Shown here: positions 44,188 to 54,245 of the stretch, in pieces
Position numbering within the stretch: the stretch's first letter is position 1
Layout: every line of letters starts with the position of its first letter
Assembly (NCBI RefSeq): GCF_002995845.1
Contig: NZ_PVXP01000007.1
Location: 1 to 64,000 of the forward strand
Direction of reading: 5' to 3'
DNA length: 64,000 nt
Origin: Clostridium luticellarii
GTDB taxonomy: Bacteria; Bacillota; Clostridia; Clostridiales; Clostridiaceae
Notes under the pieces: model-generated
Databases searched by the model: none
Seen by the model: the letters and a program-made list of their open reading frames with translations, nothing else
What the model was told of the DNA's origin: nothing
Program-made: the position numbers and the translations under genes

Positions 44188-44850
44188 TTAATTACTGATG
44201 AGTATCAGATCACAGGCATCATATGTATTCTCAATACTGTTTATACTTGCAATGCAGGTTTCGATTAATTTATTTCTTAAACTAATCTTCATATTCATCA
44301 TCAGTCCTTCTATCTGTCTGTATATTAATTCCCGATGTTTTCTTCTTTGATTTGCCAGATTATTCTTGTCCAATATCTTTCTGCCGGAAATATTTCTCTT
44401 CAGCAGTTCATTTACCATACTGATTCCACATATCTCATTTAAAATAAACGAGATGCCAGAATCTATAATATGTTCACAAATTCCAGCTGTTACTTGAGTA
44501 ATTCTAGCACTGCTGATTGTCTCTTTTAAAATATGATTATCATAATGATCTTCTACTGATTCCACAGATACATCATCTAAATGCAATTGCCCCATATTTT
44601 CAGCAATCTTCATACCGATCCCGGCTAATATACCCTTCACACATCCTTTAATCTGACAATCTGACAGCACCTTTTCCTCAAAGTTTTTTCTTCCATGCAA
44701 TGCAAGATTGTCAGACAGCATGTGAGAATAAGCAAGTGCTGGTTCCATGCGTGAAGAAAAAAACACATCCAACTCTTTTTCTATGAGTGAAATACAGGAT
44801 ATTTCAAGTTCATCTATACGATTTTGAGAGTAAAAATACGAACTTTTCAT
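44188..44850 (-). CDS. Hypothetical 220-residue helical protein
   Basis: I do not recognise this protein. It is mostly helical with no membrane segment: ELEISCISLIEKELDVFF, SDNLALHGRKNFEEKV, GCVKGILAGIGMKIAENMG and ELIYRQIEGLMMNMKISL. Six Cys residues are scattered. It is the gene after the chemoreceptor in the same direction, and 116 bases before the coiled-coil gene. Confidence 0.6.
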   Translation of the reverse strand: MKSSYFYSQNRIDELEISCISLIEKELDVFFSSRMEPALAYSHMLSDNLALHGRKNFEEKVLSDCQIKGCVKGILAGIGMKIAENMGQLHLDDVSVESVEDHYDNHILKETISSARITQVTAGICEHIIDSGISFILNEICGISMVNELLKRNISGRKILDKNNLANQRRKHRELIYRQIEGLMMNMKISLRNKLIETCIASINSIENTYDACDLILISN

Positions 44851-44914
44851 AAATAATTCCTACTCCTTTGCAGAACAATTTTTCAATAGATATATGATTA
44901 GGCATGTCCATAAT

Positions 44915-46960
44915 TTATTCAGTTTTGAAAACCTGAATAAATTGCTGCAGTTCTTTCGTCATATTATTGATAGTGTGAACCTTATTACATATTTGTTCCA
45001 TACCTGCTAATTGTTCTTCCATTGTGGCGTTGACTTCTTCAGCAGTTGCGGATCCTTCCTCAATTATACTGGAGGTATTCTCTACACACTCTTCAACTTC
45101 ATCTTTGCTATTTCTCATCTTGCTCATTTCCCCATTGAGAGTTTCAATATCCTTTACCAATTCATCAGAGTTGTTTATTATGGACTCAAATACTTCTATA
45201 GTGGTTTCCAATTTTTCATTGGAATTCTCGGCTATCTGTGTCGTATGAATAAATTCTTCCCTGATCCTGTTTACAAAAACTCCTATTTCAGTTATTATAT
45301 CATGTATTTCCCTGGCGGAATCTGAAGATTGTTCTGCAAGCTTCCTCACTTCATCAGCTACTACGGCAAAACCTTTACCCGATTCTCCTGCTCTTGATGC
45401 TTCTATAGCTGCATTTAATGCCAGCAAATTGGTCTGTTCAGCAATGGATTTTATTGAATCCGTAATTGTCTCTATGGATTGGGATTTATCTGCCAGATTT
45501 TTTACGTGTACCGCAGCACTTTGTATGGACTCATAATTTTTATTAAATTCTTCCTTCAATTCTTTTGCAGATATAATTCCCAGCTGATTTTTATCTTTAG
45601 TCTTCTCACCATACAAAGTAATTTTATTTGCACTCATATCAATATTATCCAGACCATTTTTGAGTATGGAAAATCTATTTACTATTCTGGACATATAATT
45701 AGTCTGTTGAACCGTACCAGTGGCAATCTCTCCCATAGCCCTGCCCACACTTCTGCTGGCTTCAATCAATTCATCCACCTGCTGACTTGTATCCTCGTTA
45801 TAATTCTGCACATCTCTAATCATGTCTTTTACTTTGTCAATAAGCGTAAGCTGCTTAGCCGTTACATCATTAAAATTCTTTGCTATTTCACCTACTTGAT
45901 CCTGACGTTTTAGAAATTTTTCTTCAACTCTGGCAGTGAGATTTCCCATAGAAACAGCATCCATAGCTGTATTGAGACTACACAGTGGTTTGGTAACAAA
46001 TTCCGAAATAAATAAAGCAACTAATATACTGATTATAAGCATAAATATTACTATCATCAAGAAAATATTATTCTGTGCTTTTACATCCGCAAAGGCAACA
46101 TCATAGGGAACTGTCGTCACTATGCCCCATTTAAGATCTGACACAGGTGAATAAATTGCCAATAGAGTCCTGCTGTTAAAATCATAGATACCCTGGCCGC
46201 TTTTACCTGCAGCAGAATTCTTTGCCGGCAAAAAATTCTTGTACATGGATATTCCATTGAAATTTGCCCAATCTTTATGGGCAACTACTATTCCATTATT
46301 ATCTACTATAAAAGTATTGTCGTTTTTATTCTTCTGTACATCATTGATAATTTTACTCAAGGCATTTACATCAATAGTTGCGGTGATACATCCTACAACA
46401 TTTGTACCTACCTTCACAGGTACACTATAATAAAATTCCAGAGGCTTTTTATTGATCTCGGATATTTTTACATTTGAATACTGTACCCTGCCGGAAACTG
46501 CATTACGGAAATATTCTTCTTTAGAAATATTTTTATAGACTCCAGAGGTGTTATAGATGATCTGACCTTTTGCATCAGCAATGGATATGCCACCGATGGA
46601 TCCATTGGACTTTGCTCCTTGAATCAAAATACTCTGCATAGCATCATAATTCATTGATTTAATATTGGGATTGTCGGCCATCGACTGCATTTGATTTTTG
46701 ATGCTGTCCAAATTAAACTTTATATCATCATTTATTCTGCCTATCAACTGTTCATTTGAAGAATATATATTTTTTTTGATTAGATTTGAAGAATTTATGC
46801 TTATATACGTCCCACTGCTTACAAGCGGTACAATAACAAGAAGTGCAAGAATAATAACCAGCATTGCCTTGAAATCCTTTTTTACATTCAATGAACTGAA
46901 ACTTAAGAGCTGCCTTGCATTATCGTAAATTTGTTTTCTATTTATAAATTTCATAATCAT
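44915..46960 (-). CDS. Methyl-accepting chemotaxis protein with a periplasmic-type Cache domain
   Basis: A 681-residue receptor. It has one membrane segment (about 32-54), an extracellular dCache-type sensor domain (about 55-300, including [15 protein letters not shown]) and a second membrane segment (about 300-322). A HAMP domain and the cytoplasmic signalling domain follow, with the conserved tip [38 protein letters not shown]. It would report a small extracellular ligand to CheA. The ligand is unknown. No che gene is in the window. Confidence 0.95.
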   Translation of the reverse strand: MIMKFINRKQIYDNARQLLSFSSLNVKKDFKAMLVIILALLVIVPLVSSGTYISINSSNLIKKNIYSSNEQLIGRINDDIKFNLDSIKNQMQSMADNPNIKSMNYDAMQSILIQGAKSNGSIGGISIADAKGQIIYNTSGVYKNISKEEYFRNAVSGRVQYSNVKISEINKKPLEFYYSVPVKVGTNVVGCITATIDVNALSKIINDVQKNKNDNTFIVDNNGIVVAHKDWANFNGISMYKNFLPAKNSAAGKSGQGIYDFNSRTLLAIYSPVSDLKWGIVTTVPYDVAFADVKAQNNIFLMIVIFMLIISILVALFISEFVTKPLCSLNTAMDAVSMGNLTARVEEKFLKRQDQVGEIAKNFNDVTAKQLTLIDKVKDMIRDVQNYNEDTSQQVDELIEASRSVGRAMGEIATGTVQQTNYMSRIVNRFSILKNGLDNIDMSANKITLYGEKTKDKNQLGIISAKELKEEFNKNYESIQSAAVHVKNLADKSQSIETITDSIKSIAEQTNLLALNAAIEASRAGESGKGFAVVADEVRKLAEQSSDSAREIHDIITEIGVFVNRIREEFIHTTQIAENSNEKLETTIEVFESIINNSDELVKDIETLNGEMSKMRNSKDEVEECVENTSSIIEEGSATAEEVNATMEEQLAGMEQICNKVHTINNMTKELQQFIQVFKTE

Positions 46961-47056
46961 ATCTCCCTGCAGATTTTTAGTTTTTTCAATGTAACTTACT
47001 CTCTATCAGATTTTTATAATTTATGGAATAAATTCATGAATACTTCTTGTTTGCAA

Positions 47057-48109
47057 TCAATATGTTTGATGAAAATTATTATATTCTTCTTCTGTTTCTG
47101 GAATTTTCAACTGTCCTGATGTTACCTTTGCTTTAATATTGTTCACTTCATTCAAAATACTTTCCGGAACAAGTTTATTTGTAGTGGGTGCTATATCAAC
47201 TCCCCCTTCAGCAAGGCCGTACTGCAGTGTGGCTCCTCCGTTCCATCTGCCATTTTTAAGATCCTCTGCAACATCATACACTGCATTATCCACTTTTTTC
47301 ATGGCTGAAGTTATGACATTGTCCGGCGCCAACGCACTCTGGTCCGAATCCACGCCTATACAGTATTTACCCATCTCCTTGGCACACTCTATCAACCCAT
47401 TTCCCGTTGCTCCTGCAGCATGGAATATTATATCCGCTCCACCGCCGTACATTCTGGCGGCAATCTGCTTTCCTTTGTCCGGTTCAGAAAATGAACCCGC
47501 ATATTCGCTTACAACTTTACAGTCGGGATTTGCATACCTGACTCCTGCCATATACCCATACTGAAATTTCTGTATTAAAGGGCCTTCAACACCTCCTATA
47601 AATCCCACAGTATTTGTCTTCGTCATCTTACCAGCTATGTAGCCTACAAGAAATGAACTTTCATTTTCCTTAAATGTAACTCCTATTACATTTGATGGGG
47701 TATCACTGCCATAACTGTTATCTATTATTGCATATTTCTGATTTGGATGCTTCTGAGCTTCAGATTTAATAGCATCTGCCATCATAAATCCAATGCCCCA
47801 TATGAGATCCTTTTTTCCATTTAAAGCTGTTTCCATATTTTTGGTATAGTCATTCTCATTTTTCGTCTCTATATAGCTTGCTTTCACACCAAGATCCTTC
47901 TGTGCTTTTTTGAGACCCTCCCAGGCAGATTCATTAAAAGACTTGTCTTTAATACCTCCCATGTCCGTCACAATCCCTATATTTAGAGGAACTGAATTTA
48001 CCTGCTTCCCGGAATCCAAATATTCCTGGGTATTCTTATTTGAGCAACCTGCAAAAACAATAGAAATACACAAAATCAGCAAAAATACCTTAGAACCAAT
48101 TTGTTTCAT
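47057..48109 (-). CDS. BMP-family substrate-binding lipoprotein
   Basis: The start at 48109 (MKQIGSKVFLLIL) has AGGAG at the right distance. The frame runs further upstream but lacks a site. The 350-residue protein carries a signal peptide with lipobox VFAGC, then the BMP pattern: GIVTDMGGIKDKSFNESAWEGL, AIIDNSYGSD, VGFIGGVEGPLIQKFQYGYMAG and VDSDQSALAP. BMP proteins bind nucleosides or related compounds for ABC uptake, yet no permease or ATPase gene is nearby. Confidence 0.93.
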   Translation of the reverse strand: MKQIGSKVFLLILCISIVFAGCSNKNTQEYLDSGKQVNSVPLNIGIVTDMGGIKDKSFNESAWEGLKKAQKDLGVKASYIETKNENDYTKNMETALNGKKDLIWGIGFMMADAIKSEAQKHPNQKYAIIDNSYGSDTPSNVIGVTFKENESSFLVGYIAGKMTKTNTVGFIGGVEGPLIQKFQYGYMAGVRYANPDCKVVSEYAGSFSEPDKGKQIAARMYGGGADIIFHAAGATGNGLIECAKEMGKYCIGVDSDQSALAPDNVITSAMKKVDNAVYDVAEDLKNGRWNGGATLQYGLAEGGVDIAPTTNKLVPESILNEVNNIKAKVTSGQLKIPETEEEYNNFHQTY

Positions 48110-48552
48110 TTTATTCATCTCCTGTAACATTTTATAAATTAATACAAGCAATACAGCTTACATATTAACAACTATTTTTTTATAGTTCTATTTTTCACAG
48201 ATGAAATGAGATATTTATTGGGCCTCATAGTGGCAACTGCTGCAACTTGATGGACTTATTTAATTAAATCTTGTTTTAGTATATTTCTATATAAACTTTG
48301 TATAGCTATAAATTAGCCGTCAATTATACGATTGTTGATTTATAAAAATGATATCATAGGAATATTAATAACTCATTATACCTTTGTTAAATCCAACACT
48401 ACTATAATAAAATCAGCACATAGAACAGATATTAAATCAATGCCAAAGTAAAAATCAAGGAATAATTTACAGCTTTATCGGAAAATATAATTAAATAGTT
48501 TAGGATGAATTTGTCTAACGTTTTATAAATTTTGGAAAGGTGATGTGACAGA
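48110..48552. other. Divergent intergenic region between the BMP lipoprotein and the P-type ATPase genes
   Basis: This 440-base AT-rich stretch separates two divergent genes. I see no tRNA, riboswitch or terminator. I considered a purine-type or c-di-GMP leader for either gene and found no matching conserved block. It must hold both promoters. Confidence 0.5.
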
Positions 48553-51528
48553 GTGCTTTGTGCAAATAATAATGCCAAAAATCATATAAATGATTATAAT
48601 TTCTTATATAAACGAATAAGAATACCAATTAAGTCTGTTTATAGAAACCAGTCAGCAGCAGATTCAATAACTAAATATATTCTGTCTCTGAGAGGAGTGA
48701 AGCTGGTTAGGGCCAATACTATAACTGGTAAAGTATTGATTTTATTCGATGAGGATATAGTATCAGAGAGATACATTGAAAAACAAATCAACATTCATAT
48801 GAAAAAAACCAAGATCAGCCATGACTCCAATATAATTAAAATCAATAATATGAATGAAGAAACTGCCCTGCCAATCGGCTTTGAAAATATTAAATCACCG
48901 GTATCCGGTGCTTCAAAAACTATCGATTCAACACCATGGCATACAATGGACAAAAATCAAATTGGAACTATATTAAATACGAATCTCAAATATGGTTTAA
49001 CCAGCAAAACAGTATCAAAGAAGATAAAGGAACTTGGCCTAAATGTACTCTCGGAGAAAAAAAGGACTTCATTAATGTCCAAAATTTTAAAAAGTCTCAA
49101 TAATTTTTCAGTAAAATTACTTCTTGGAGTCAGTGCAGCTTCTTTTGTGCTGGGCCAAATTCCAGACGCCATAGCCATACTCAGTATAGTGTGTATTGAA
49201 ACTGTGCTTGAAACTGCTCAGCAGCATAAAGCTGAAAAATCCCTGTACTCCCTTAAAGACATAATTGTTCATAAAGCCAGAGTACTTAGAAATGGACATG
49301 AAACTTATATAGATGCCAAGCATTTGGTTACCGGAGACATAATCCTGATTCAAGCAGGAGATAAAATACCCGCCGATGCCAGAATAATTGAAGGTTATGA
49401 CTTGAAGACCACAGAAGCTTCACTAACTGGTGAAGCCACCGCAGTATCTAAATCCACTGAGCTATGCAATAAATACACCGAACTGGGAAGCAGACATAAT
49501 ATGTTGTTTATGGGAACCAACGTTATCTGTGGTACAGGCAAGGCAATTGTGGTAGCTACCGGAATGAATACCGAAATAGGAAAGATTGCGGCAATGCTTC
49601 AAAGTATAAGATCCCAGGCAACTCCTCTTCAGACAAAAATGCAGAATTTCACCACTAAGCTAACCAAGATATGTCTGGCTTGCTGTGCATTTATCGGCTT
49701 CGGTGCTCTGCTTGCCGGCAAAAGTCTTACTCAAGTTTTAAACATGTCAGTGAGCTTTTCCATAGGAGCTCTGCCTGAAAGTCTTCCAGCTATCGTAACC
49801 GTTGCTATGGCTCTGGGAATTCAGAGGATGAGTAAACATAATGCCATCGTAAGGAAGATGAACTCACTGGAAACCTTAGGCTCCACTAATATAATCTGCT
49901 GCGATAAGACAGGAACTCTTACTATGAATGAAATGACGGTCAGGAAGATTTATGCAGATAGATGTCTGTATGATGTAACCGGTTCAGGTTACGACCCGGA
50001 GGGTGATATCAACCTTATTGAAGGAGATCCTGCAAGAAGAGCCATCCTTAAGAAAATGTTGACTACCGCAGTGATCTGCAACAATGCATCCTTGACAAAA
50101 TGTAATAATAAATGGACTGTGGAAGGAGATCCTACGGAGGGAGCCCTGATAGCTGCCGCCCACAAACTGGGATTAGATGAATATGTGCTTAGGGATTTCA
50201 ATTCCCGTTTAAAAGAAATTCCATTTGACAGTTCCAGAAGATTCATGACTGTAATAACAGAAACTTCAGAGGGTAAAACCGCTTTTTGCAAAGGTGGCCT
50301 GGATTGTGTTATTGAAAAATGTAAAACCATTTACGAGAATGGAGTTGAAAGACTTTTAACATCAACAGATAAGGAAAGAATCATGTCAATAGGCGATGAA
50401 ATGGGAGAACATGCTCTCAGAGTTTTAGCTTTTGCATATAAAAAAATCAATGGGAAAAATTTTGAAAACGTTGCCAACAATTTTGTGTTTCTAGGAATGG
50501 CCGGAATGGAAGATCCTCCAAAAAAAGGTGTTAAAGATTGTATAAAAAAATGTCACAGAGCAGGTATAAAAGTCGTTATGATTACAGGTGATCATAAAAA
50601 TACCGCAGCGGCTATAGGAAAAAAATTGGGCCTATTGACAGACGGTCTTGTTATGTCCGGAAATGAACTGGACGCTATGACCGATGAAGAATTGGATTAT
50701 AAAATCAGTAAGGTACAAGTTTTTGCAAGAACTTCTCCCGAACAGAAATACAGAATAGTAAAGGCTTTTAAACGATTTGGCTACGTTGTAGCCATGGCAG
50801 GTGACGGCGTTAACGACGCTCCTGCTATTAAAGAAGCCAACATCGGTATAGCTATGGGAAGCAATGGCAGTGATGTGGCCAAAGACGCCGCATCTATAAC
50901 TCTTGTTGACGATGATTTCTGTACAATAGTAAAAGCCATCGAGGATGGCAGGACTGTCAACAACAACATAAAAAATTCCATGAGGTATCTGCTGGCAGGT
51001 AATCTGGGTGAGATAATTGCTATTGCCCTAGCTTCTACTGTGGGAGGAATTCTTCCTCTTATTTCCATCCAAATACTATGGACGAATTTAATTTCAGAAA
51101 GTATTCTGGGCTCTGCTCTAACTACAGAACCATCCAGTGATGATGTGATGAATTCAGCTCCATTGAGAAGGGATGAACCTTTAATCAACAAAAAGCTTGG
51201 AGTACAAATTGTCAGAAGAGGTGTTGGAATAGGTTTAACTACTTTTGGAATATTCAAAGGGTCCCTGCTGCTGGGAGCAGGTCTAAATAAAGCTCGAACT
51301 TTAGCCTTTTCCAGTTTAATCTGTTCTCAATTTTTAAATCTATATGATTGTAGAGGAAATAAAGCTGCATTGTCTAATAAGTATATAAACATTGGAGTTG
51401 CCTCTTCTATAGCTATGTTATTGAGCATAATATATCTGCCGTTTATAAGCCCATATTTTGGTACACAGGCATTGACATTGATGGATTGGGGTGCTGTAGG
51501 AGGAATGTGTATGATCAGTAGAATATAA
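48553..51528 (+). CDS. P-type cation-transport ATPase with an HMA-like N-terminus
   Basis: A 991-residue pump with intact catalytic motifs: TGEA (292-295), DKTGTLT (from D451) and GDGVNDAP further on. The membrane motif reads GALPESLPA (near 405-413), in the position of the PEGL motif of Ca2+-type ATPases, with serine in place of glycine. The N-terminal 110 residues resemble an HMA-like domain without CxxC, as in the two degenerate relatives on the minus strand. The start is GTG at 48553 behind AAAGGTGA. The ion is not settled. By the membrane motif it is nearer to P2A than to P1B pumps. Confidence 0.93.
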   Translation: MLCANNNAKNHINDYNFLYKRIRIPIKSVYRNQSAADSITKYILSLRGVKLVRANTITGKVLILFDEDIVSERYIEKQINIHMKKTKISHDSNIIKINNMNEETALPIGFENIKSPVSGASKTIDSTPWHTMDKNQIGTILNTNLKYGLTSKTVSKKIKELGLNVLSEKKRTSLMSKILKSLNNFSVKLLLGVSAASFVLGQIPDAIAILSIVCIETVLETAQQHKAEKSLYSLKDIIVHKARVLRNGHETYIDAKHLVTGDIILIQAGDKIPADARIIEGYDLKTTEASLTGEATAVSKSTELCNKYTELGSRHNMLFMGTNVICGTGKAIVVATGMNTEIGKIAAMLQSIRSQATPLQTKMQNFTTKLTKICLACCAFIGFGALLAGKSLTQVLNMSVSFSIGALPESLPAIVTVAMALGIQRMSKHNAIVRKMNSLETLGSTNIICCDKTGTLTMNEMTVRKIYADRCLYDVTGSGYDPEGDINLIEGDPARRAILKKMLTTAVICNNASLTKCNNKWTVEGDPTEGALIAAAHKLGLDEYVLRDFNSRLKEIPFDSSRRFMTVITETSEGKTAFCKGGLDCVIEKCKTIYENGVERLLTSTDKERIMSIGDEMGEHALRVLAFAYKKINGKNFENVANNFVFLGMAGMEDPPKKGVKDCIKKCHRAGIKVVMITGDHKNTAAAIGKKLGLLTDGLVMSGNELDAMTDEELDYKISKVQVFARTSPEQKYRIVKAFKRFGYVVAMAGDGVNDAPAIKEANIGIAMGSNGSDVAKDAASITLVDDDFCTIVKAIEDGRTVNNNIKNSMRYLLAGNLGEIIAIALASTVGGILPLISIQILWTNLISESILGSALTTEPSSDDVMNSAPLRRDEPLINKKLGVQIVRRGVGIGLTTFGIFKGSLLLGAGLNKARTLAFSSLICSQFLNLYDCRGNKAALSNKYINIGVASSIAMLLSIIYLPFISPYFGTQALTLMDWGAVGGMCMISRI

Positions 51529-51582
51529 CTAAAGACTATATCTGAAAATTATTTATTTCATTTTTAATTCAAAATAAAACAA

Positions 51583-51610
51583 GATCCTAAAGCTATTTTC
51601 GCTTTAGGGT
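51583..51610. terminator. Hairpin between the P-type ATPase and sunset-domain genes
   Basis: CCTAAAGC (51586-51593) and GCTTTAGG (51601-51608) are arms of a hairpin between two convergent genes. The T-run is weak on both strands, so it may serve as a partial bidirectional terminator. Confidence 0.6.
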
Positions 51611-51665
51611 CAAAATTATCAATTGATGTATTATCTAAATTATATCTTTACATATCATACACTAA

Positions 51666-52202
51666 TCAATGGTCTATTGCCTTGTATCCTCCAGCTTCTG
51701 CCTCTGCAATGGTTTTAAAATACACCGCATTATTGGCATTTTTCACTTCCTCAGAATAATACGCTTCTCCAGGAAGATAATATATTTTTTTGCCGGTGTC
51801 ACCTACAATTGTTCCATTACCATTTGCATCTACATATTGGTTTCCACTATTTGTAGTAGTACTTGTATTGGACGTAGAAACATCCTGTATTGGTGTAACA
51901 TCAATTTCCTGAACGGGAATATCTTGAAATACCGACTGTTTTGCGCTTCTAGGTTCAAGTGCCGTTACCGAACCATTCACAGTTGTATTGGATGTCTTTG
52001 CATTAACTGTTTTTGCATTACTTGTTGTTGCATTATATTCTCCAAAAAATATCAGGAAAAATAACCCTAGATATAGAGCAGCACTTATTCCATATCCCAA
52101 TCCTGCTTGCCATTTTTCTTTAAAAAGTATCGGTTTAACCATAGATATTATAAACAATACCAAGAATATAATCCCTGCAGTATAAAATATCCACTTAATC
52201 AT
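51666..52202 (-). CDS. Membrane protein with a C-terminal sunset-like domain
   Basis: A 178-residue protein with two membrane segments at the N-terminus (FYTAGIIFLVLFIISMV and GYGISAALYLGLFFLIFF). A low-complexity Thr/Ser/Asn region follows (60-135), then a compact C-terminal domain of about 45 residues (TGKKIYYLPGEAYY and NAVYFKTIAEAEAGGYK). That end matches the sunset domain often attached to nucleases and surface proteins. The function is unknown. Confidence 0.72.
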   Translation of the reverse strand: MIKWIFYTAGIIFLVLFIISMVKPILFKEKWQAGLGYGISAALYLGLFFLIFFGEYNATTSNAKTVNAKTSNTTVNGSVTALEPRSAKQSVFQDIPVQEIDVTPIQDVSTSNTSTTTNSGNQYVDANGNGTIVGDTGKKIYYLPGEAYYSEEVKNANNAVYFKTIAEAEAGGYKAIDH

Positions 52203-52289
52203 AAGAATCTCTCCCTGCTAAGATGATATTATTTATACATATTGTATCATATTTTAAAGAATATTGGCAGTTCCCGTCAATTTACATTA

Positions 52290-52325
52290 AAAAATTCCTC
52301 AGATAGTTCACCTATCCAAGGAATA
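52290..52325 (-). terminator. Terminator after the cold-shock gene
   Basis: ATTCCTCAGATAG (52294-52306) and CTATCCAAGGAAT (52311-52323) form a stem with one mismatch. A T-run follows on the minus strand. Confidence 0.8.
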
Positions 52326-52338
52326 AAACATTCATTAA

Positions 52339-52536
52339 TTAAAGAACAGTAATATTTTCTGCCTGTGGTCCCTTTTGTCCTTCTCCTACATCATAAGAAA
52401 CCTTCTGTCCTTCATCAAGTGATTTATAACCATCTGAATTGATTTGAGAAAAGTGTGCAAAAATATCTTTTCCATCTTCTCCTGTAATAAATCCAAATCC
52501 TTTGTTTCCATTAAACCATTTAACTGTACCTGTCAT
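52339..52536 (-). CDS. Cold-shock protein
   Basis: A 65-residue CspA-family protein with both RNA-binding motifs (KGFGFIT, residues 12-18, and DIFAHFS, 24-30). It binds single-stranded RNA or DNA. AGGAGG precedes the start. The leader is long: a promoter at 52687-52715 implies an untranslated region of about 145 bases. Confidence 0.97.
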   Translation of the reverse strand: MTGTVKWFNGNKGFGFITGEDGKDIFAHFSQINSDGYKSLDEGQKVSYDVGEGQKGPQAENITVL

Positions 52537-52686
52537 AATAAGTACCTCCTAAATTTTATTTCTTAAACTCTTTGTAATAAACCCATCAAATAAAATTTCC
52601 ATATAAGCGTACATATTATAAACATAAGTACTCATTGAAATATATTTTCATTTAAATTAATTACGATTCATTTAAGTTACTGATTT

Positions 52687-52715
52687 AGTATATCATACAT
52701 CATTGCATAAAGCAA
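52687..52715 (-). promoter_or_regulatory. Promoter of the cold-shock gene
   Basis: On the minus strand TTGCTT (52715-52710) is followed after 17 bases by TATACT (52692-52687). The rest of 52537-52686 is the leader of the cold-shock mRNA. Confidence 0.6.
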
Positions 52716-52737
52716 ATTATTCTTTTCACTTGTCATA

Positions 52738-52769
52738 AAATAAGCACCTTACACAACAGGCGCTTATTT
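52738..52769 (-). terminator. Terminator after the rad52-like gene
   Basis: AAATAAGC and GCTTATTT with internal CCT/AGG form a hairpin, 35 bases past the gene stop. Confidence 0.65.
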
Positions 52770-52804
52770 AACAATAGAATTTATTTTTTGATCACCTGAC
52801 ATTC

Positions 52805-53557
52805 TTATCTAGTAACACTCAGCATTCCATCATTTTTAGCATCTTTTTGACAATTCATGCACAACATTTTTCCAAACCTTTTGGCACTATAACTTGCTAC
52901 TTTTTCAGATATAATATTTCCACACTTTTCACAGTGATATTCATTTTGATTTGATTTGCTCCGTGCATTTTCATTATTGTTAATAGCATTTTTACTATCC
53001 TTAATAATTGTCTTACTCTGATCACCTATTGATTTTCCTAAAGAATATCTTATTCTGTAATGATTATCTTGAATCTCCAGTTTATTAATTTCTCTGCTTT
53101 TACTATATCCTATTGACTTGACTTTAAAGCGTACTCTTGGAGATAGAATTATTTTGCCATCTCTTTCATCAAATTCTCCCTGTTGTAAGTTGATCCATAT
53201 TAAAGGAGCCGTATAAAGTTCCCTTCCTATTCCAATGTTAAACCCCGCTCTTTTAAAACTGTCACTAGCCTGCCCTTTTTCTTTTTCTGTATGACTTTCA
53301 ACTCCAACATCCTGTTTTCTGATCCATTGATTCTTTTCACCATCCCATATATCTATATTACAGAACAATCTGCCATTTATAAGTTCATGCGTCCTTCTCC
53401 AGCCTGTCACGCCAAAAGTTTCGTCAAGTATTCGCATATCAACTCTTGCATCTTTATACAACAGCAAAATACACGCTGCACCATTTATAGTCTTCTTTAA
53501 ACTCTGTACCCTTACTTCAATTTCATCTGCATTTAAAAGCCTTATTTGTTTCTCCAT
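52805..53557 (-). CDS. Rad52/22-family single-strand annealing protein, phage type
   Basis: A 250-residue protein. The core GWRRTHELINGRLFCNIDIWD, then HTEKEKGQASDSFKRAGFNIGIGRELY, is typical of phage and bacterial Rad52-like recombinases that anneal homologous single strands. A C-terminal zinc-ribbon (CEKCGNIIS and CMNCQ) is separate and linked by a Asn/Lys-rich linker. The start follows AGGAGGTG. It and the two genes upstream look like a prophage recombination remnant, because no other phage gene is near. Confidence 0.88.
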   Translation of the reverse strand: MEKQIRLLNADEIEVRVQSLKKTINGAACILLLYKDARVDMRILDETFGVTGWRRTHELINGRLFCNIDIWDGEKNQWIRKQDVGVESHTEKEKGQASDSFKRAGFNIGIGRELYTAPLIWINLQQGEFDERDGKIILSPRVRFKVKSIGYSKSREINKLEIQDNHYRIRYSLGKSIGDQSKTIIKDSKNAINNNENARSKSNQNEYHCEKCGNIISEKVASYSAKRFGKMLCMNCQKDAKNDGMLSVTR

Positions 53558-53571
53558 AATTACTGCACCTC

Positions 53572-54066
53572 CTATCTAATACTTAAAGTCGTAGTCTGCT
53601 TAATTTCAGCTCCATTTATTTCTATTTCTTTTTTTAAATCTTCTAATATGGCTACTTTGTCCAATTTATCTGGCTGAGGTATTTTATATTTTTCTGGGAC
53701 AGCTTCTTCATCTATTATATTGACAGCAGGTGCATTTTTTTTAATTGAAAGAGTGAACAGATTACCTTTTATTTTGTTCTTCCTTAAAATCTGCATATGC
53801 TCAAATAAATAACCTTTTAAATTAGCTATCTGGTTTCCCACAGCTTTTCTTCTAGCCTGCAATCTTTTTATTTCTTCATCCAGCCCTTTAGAATCAATTT
53901 CCCTTGATTTTATAATTTTCGCAATATTTTCAGCTTTAATATCAAACTCTTCATCTATTTTGTTCAAAGACTGCTCTATAGCTTTTTTCGCATCTTCTAA
54001 TTCCGGATTATCCAATAATTCATCTAAATTTTTATATCTTTTGGATATCTCATACAGTTTTGCCAT
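53572..54066 (-). CDS. Siphovirus Gp157-family protein
   Basis: A 164-residue, strongly helical protein. Its layout (LYEISKRYKNLDELLDN, then a coiled-coil of about 60 residues and the C-terminal strands LFTLSIKKNAPAVNI, VPEKYKIPQPDKLDK) matches the Siphovirus Gp157 family. In phages this family precedes a single-strand annealing protein, as here, and its role is not known. It overlaps nothing and lies 14 bases before the Rad52-like gene. Confidence 0.88.
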   Translation of the reverse strand: MAKLYEISKRYKNLDELLDNPELEDAKKAIEQSLNKIDEEFDIKAENIAKIIKSREIDSKGLDEEIKRLQARRKAVGNQIANLKGYLFEHMQILRKNKIKGNLFTLSIKKNAPAVNIIDEEAVPEKYKIPQPDKLDKVAILEDLKKEIEINGAEIKQTTTLSIR

Positions 54067-54068
54067 AA

Positions 54069-54245
54069 TTACACCTCCTCTGCTATTTCTTTAAAGCTAT
54101 TTATGCAATCATTACAAATAGACAAATTTTCAATTTTATAATAACTATCTCCAACAAAAATACTCTCACCACACACATCACAAGTTGTGAATATCTTAGC
54201 TATTGGAGCTTCATATCTATAGTCATAGCAACAATCCGGCAGCAT
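54069..54245 (-). CDS. Small CxxC protein of the phage-like operon
   Basis: The start ATG at 54245 follows AGAGGAG. The 58-residue protein has two CxxC pairs (CDVCGES and CNDCINS) about 24 residues apart, so a zinc ribbon is likely. It starts the operon with the Gp157-like gene two bases beyond. Confidence 0.65.
   Translation of the reverse strand: MLPDCCYDYRYEAPIAKIFTTCDVCGESIFVGDSYYKIENLSICNDCINSFKEIAEEV

Noticed and set aside
48110-48552. A purine or c-di-GMP riboswitch in the divergent intergenic region
   Set aside because: No conserved aptamer block is present on either strand.
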